Program-made: the position numbers and the translations under genes
The notes under the pieces: generated by a model
What the model saw: the letters and a program-made list of their open reading frames with translations, nothing else
Database searches by the model: none
Told to the model about the DNA's origin: nothing
Part shown: piece after piece, positions 61,625-64,000 of the stretch
Position numbering within the stretch: the first letter of the stretch is position 1
Layout: each line of letters begins with the position of its first letter
From: an uncultured Clostridia bacterium
Lineage (GTDB): Bacteria; Bacillota; Clostridia; Peptostreptococcales; Anaerovoracaceae
Direction of reading: 5' to 3'
NCBI GenBank assembly: GCA_937900415.1
Contig: CALCEY010000009.1
Span: forward strand, 283,682 to 347,681
DNA length: 64,000 nucleotides

Positions 61625-62404
61625 TTATTCCAATAAATTTTTAATCATTTCAAGATTTTTAATTCCTGCTTCATATCCCTTTTGATAAGCATAATCCATT
61701 TCCCGCATATTATAAAGCGTCATATTTTCTATCTCAGGACATACGATTAAGTCGGGAGACTGTTTTCTTATTTTTTCTTCCGCTCCGTCGCTGCTCATTA
61801 TTTCATACATCTGCCAGAGAACTCCAACGAAATTTTTAAAAGCTTTCTTTTCATTTCTTATGCAACCTGTATCCACAGCAACTACAACTTCAGGTTCAAA
61901 TCTCCTAATTGCATCTATCGGAAGTCTGGAAAGCAGGCCTCCGTCCACATACTGCACCCCATCTATTATTTCCGGCTTAAATACAGCCGGTATACAACAC
62001 GAGGCCATAACCGCCGAGACAGCTTCCGTATCCTTATCGAAAACCTTAAGTTTTCCCTCCTGCAAGTCAGTTGCCACACAGCAAAAGGGTATATCAAGTT
62101 CTTCAATGGTTTTCTTGCCCAAATATCTTTCAAGCCTCCTGCGTATTTTTTTGCAAGAAAATATCCCTGCTCCCAGAAAATTTGGGAAAGAAGTCAATAT
62201 ATTATAAAATTTCAGCTTTCTCAGTTCCTCAAAGATACACTTAGGTTCCATACCGGTCGCTGCGGCAGCCCCTATAAGCGCTCCTGAGGACGCTCCCGAA
62301 ATGCAATCAGGCTTTATTCCGTTTTCATAAAGAGCTTGTAAAAAGCCCGTCTGCGCAACGCCTCTCATTCCGCCTGCGCCAAGCACTATTCCAAGTTTTT
62401 TCAT
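61625..62404 (-). CDS. Patatin-like phospholipase (RssA/YlbK type)
   Basis: 259 residues. Oxyanion hole GAGGMRGVAQ, nucleophile elbow GASSG (Ser39), and the Asp of the dyad in YVDGGLLSRLP. Cytoplasmic serine lipid acyl hydrolase of the short bacterial patatin group; substrate unknown. C-terminal region (DYAYQKGYEAGIKNLEMI) as in YlbK/RssA. Monocistronic with a good promoter; GGGGAGG precedes the ATG. Confidence 0.92.
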   Translation of the reverse strand: MKKLGIVLGAGGMRGVAQTGFLQALYENGIKPDCISGASSGALIGAAAATGMEPKCIFEELRKLKFYNILTSFPNFLGAGIFSCKKIRRRLERYLGKKTIEELDIPFCCVATDLQEGKLKVFDKDTEAVSAVMASCCIPAVFKPEIIDGVQYVDGGLLSRLPIDAIRRFEPEVVVAVDTGCIRNEKKAFKNFVGVLWQMYEIMSSDGAEEKIRKQSPDLIVCPEIENMTLYNMREMDYAYQKGYEAGIKNLEMIKNLLE

Positions 62405-62457
62405 CTTTTTGGCCCCCTCCCCTATAAGCTTTTAACGTTTTAAAAGACAACACATAT

Positions 62458-62486
62458 ATATTAAAACCATGCTGCTTCCCAGTCAA
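62458..62486 (-). promoter_or_regulatory. Patatin gene promoter
   Basis: TTGACT (62481-62486), 17 bp, TAATAT (62458-62463) on the minus strand. Confidence 0.6.
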
Positions 62487-62593
62487 TCCAAAATCTTACC
62501 AGGCGATTTCGCCCCAGCTGCAAAAATCCAAGCATACGATTTCACCAAATACCGGCTATGAAGCTGCGGGCAAAATCTCCGAAAATACTGGCT

Positions 62594-62638
62594 GCGAGGC
62601 TGCGGCTAAAAACCGCAAACCTCGCTTTTCCATTTTTT
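62594..62638 (+). terminator. Hairpin with T-rich tail between patatin and B-repeat genes
   Basis: GCGAGG/CCTCGC with an inner CGG/CCG pair and, on the plus strand, a tail TTTTCCATTTTTT. No plus-strand gene ends here; it may act on the minus-strand B-repeat transcript despite the polarity. 62500-62593 contains a loose duplication (two GGCTGCGAGGCTGCGG-like segments). Confidence 0.35.
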
Positions 62639-62679
62639 AAGGCAAGAGCAGTAGTGCAAAAGCAATAATGCCTGCATAA

Positions 62680-63348
62680 TTATTCCGACCACTGGGCGAA
62701 AAGGGTCAGTTCTCTATCCAAAACCGTCTCTGAACCCGGCGCATAGGAAATACCTGTTCCACCGGCTTCTGTATTCCAACTTGTTATGGTTTTTCCTCCA
62801 TTGGTAACTCCCGTTTGAGCCTGTGTCTTTATAATATACCTGCTTCCGGACGGAACATCAGGATCGTTATATTGACCGGTTCCTCCGTTAGCTTCATAAT
62901 TCACATCAAAAGAAGCAGGATCCCACTGGGCATAAAGAGTGACGTTCTCCGAAATATTGATGGTTTCACCCGGCTGGTATTCCGTGCCGCCTCCGCCGGC
63001 CTCCGTATTCCAGCCTGTAAAAGTATATCCCGGTCTCAATACGCCGACCTCTCCGTTTAATTTTACAACATACCGCGTCCCTAAAGCCAAATTGCTTTCG
63101 GTAGTTCCTCCCGCTCCACCGTTGGGAGCGTAGGTCACGCTGAAAGTCTGCGGCGATGCACCTCCTCTGCAACAGCATATCACATATGTCGGGCAACAGC
63201 ACGGCCTGCATGCCATAGGCTGAATCCGGCAAGAATATTGTTCGCAGCTTTGCTTGCCAAACCTGCAAGAATCTTTTCCTGTGCCCGAAAAGCTACTGCT
63301 CCGGCAGTCATTTCCCTGCATAGAATTATTTACGTTGAATCTATACAT
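62680..63348 (-). CDS. Cys-rich protein with two InlB B-repeats
   Basis: 222 residues from the ATG at 63348 (AAAGGA at 8 nt). Residues 1-62 contain 11 Cys, including PCCCP and ICCC clusters, with no signal peptide. Then two Listeria-Bacteroides (Flg_new/InlB B) repeats of about 75 residues: FSVTYAPNGGAGGT...GYTFTGWNTEAGGGGTEYQPGE...NVTLYAQW and FDVNYEANGGTGQY...TSWNTEAGGTG...LTLFAQWSE. B-repeats usually occur in secreted surface proteins. A Cys-rich head without export signal suggests a cross-linked spore or envelope layer component; inference. Same first repeat as the neighbouring partial gene. Confidence 0.82.
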   Translation of the reverse strand: MYRFNVNNSMQGNDCRSSSFSGTGKDSCRFGKQSCEQYSCRIQPMACRPCCCPTYVICCCRGGASPQTFSVTYAPNGGAGGTTESNLALGTRYVVKLNGEVGVLRPGYTFTGWNTEAGGGGTEYQPGETINISENVTLYAQWDPASFDVNYEANGGTGQYNDPDVPSGSRYIIKTQAQTGVTNGGKTITSWNTEAGGTGISYAPGSETVLDRELTLFAQWSE

Positions 63349-63371
63349 AAACAAAATCCTTTCTTAAAATT

Positions 63372-63400
63372 CTTATACACTACCATATTATTATTTTCAA
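63372..63400 (-). promoter_or_regulatory. Promoter of the Cys-rich B-repeat gene
   Basis: TTGAAA (63395-63400), 17 bp, TATAAG (63372-63377) on the minus strand. Confidence 0.55.
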
Positions 63401-63564
63401 TTCATGTTTGTTCTGTCTGAACACCTTGAAAGTTTCGGGTTATGCGCAATCTGAATCAGAATTTTCCAAATCGCAAATAAGTTCATCTTTTTTAAGCCTT
63501 TTGCTCTGCCTTAATTATCTTCCCTTTACTCACCGCAGTTTTACTATCATAATAGTATAAAATC

Positions 63565-63596
63565 AGAGCCCTGACCGTCTGAACAGTCAGGGCTCT
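63565..63596 (-). terminator. Terminator of the upstream B-repeat gene
   Basis: Perfect 11-bp stem AGAGCCCTGAC/GTCAGGGCTCT with a 10-nt loop; T-rich on both sides. 63401-63564 and 63597-63751 show no gene. Confidence 0.75.
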
Positions 63597-63751
63597 TTAT
63601 TATAAACAGTCTCAGCATCTGTTTTTGTTAAAGTTCCTCTTATATTCTTGTTACCATACCCAACGTTTTTTCTTAATCATTTAACTTATATCTCTAATGC
63701 TGCTTCCAATCTGCATTAGCGCTTTTGTTTCTGTAAAAATGCTTAATCGAG

Positions 63752-64000
63752 CTACTGCGTCCACTGGGCGTAAAGCGTAACGTCCTCAGATATATTGATC
63801 GTCTCTCCCGGCTGATACTCCGTGCCGCCTCCGCCGGCCTCCGTATTCCAGCCGTCGAAAGTGAAACCGCTTCTCGTTACGTTTGCTTCAGTATTCGTTT
63901 TCACCGAATACTGAGTACCGGCGGCGATGTCGCTGTCGGTAGTTCCTCCCGTTCCGCCGTTGGGAGCGTAGGTCACGCTGAAAGTCTGCGGAGGCGCCGC
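63752..64000 (-). CDS. InlB B-repeat protein (partial, N-terminus beyond window)
   Basis: The last 82 codons of a gene entering from the right edge: ...PPQTFSVTYAPNGGTGGTTDSD...GFTFDGWNTEAGGGGTEYQPGETINISEDVTLYAQWTQ, one complete B-repeat ending at the stop. It is highly similar, in protein and DNA, to the first repeat of the next gene (stretches such as the GWNTEAGGGGTEYQPGETINIS codons), so the two are tandem paralogues. The frame is open to position 64000; the true start is not visible. Confidence 0.85.
   Translation of the reverse strand, partial: AAPPQTFSVTYAPNGGTGGTTDSDIAAGTQYSVKTNTEANVTRSGFTFDGWNTEAGGGGTEYQPGETINISEDVTLYAQWTQ

Overview
The window reads as chromosomal DNA of a low-to-mid GC, anaerobic Gram-positive bacterium of the class Clostridia. 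Supporting signs are strong AGGAGG-type ribosome sites, frequent TTG/GTG starts, a complete V-type ATPase operon with Na+-binding residues, the murB/PHP/rapZ/whiA cell-envelope cluster, AddA, and several amino-acid catabolism genes (glutamate dehydrogenase, D-serine dehydratase, a Kce/BKACE-family enzyme). An amino-acid-fermenting member of the Anaerovoracaceae/Peptostreptococcales type would fit, but that placement is inference. No tRNA, rRNA, CRISPR array, phage or insertion sequence was recognised.

Layout. 1-13.4 kb: partial mgtE with a short leader ORF, gdhA, addA coupled to a DUF71 PP-loop ATPase, a GNAT acetyltransferase, gpmI, two flavoprotein oxidoreductases and an HdeD-like membrane protein. 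13.4-14.2 kb: a divergent intergenic region with a striking 88/89-bp tandem array, each unit carrying two GCGTT-N6-AACGC dyads and one sigma-70 promoter pointing at dinB. 14.2-20.9 kb: dinB, then dnaE, pfkA and a flavodoxin-like gene on the other strand. 20.9-29.6 kb: nine-gene V-ATPase operon in ntp order. 29.7-36.4 kb: whiA, kce (its own promoter and terminator, sitting where yvcK is usually found), rapZ, PHP phosphatase, murB, an AI-2E-type permease and a Fic-fold protein that has lost the Fic motif. 36.6-39.6 kb: YfcE phosphodiesterase, dsdA coupled to a CzrA-like Zn sensor, nitroreductase. 39.7-44.3 kb: an XRE-regulated ABC-2 exporter operon with a 3 x 21-bp operator array at its promoter.

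44.5-54.6 kb is the most coherent accessory system: a four-gene operon (two YtcJ-like amidohydrolases, a DDAH/arginine-deiminase-fold enzyme, a polysaccharide-deacetylase-family enzyme) behind a near-perfect sigma-54 promoter; an APC amino-acid permease behind a second sigma-54 promoter; and, between them, two tandem PAS-AAA-HTH sigma-54 activators, one of them frameshifted in a T6 run. It looks like a regulon for uptake and hydrolysis of an amide/guanidino/ureido nitrogen compound; the substrate is unknown.

54.8-64 kb: a MarR-controlled heterodimeric ABC exporter, a Zn/Cd-type P1B ATPase with its metal-binding domain encoded as a separate gene behind two ArsR-like operators, a patatin-like phospholipase, and two adjacent genes for InlB-B-repeat proteins (one cysteine-rich, one running off the window).
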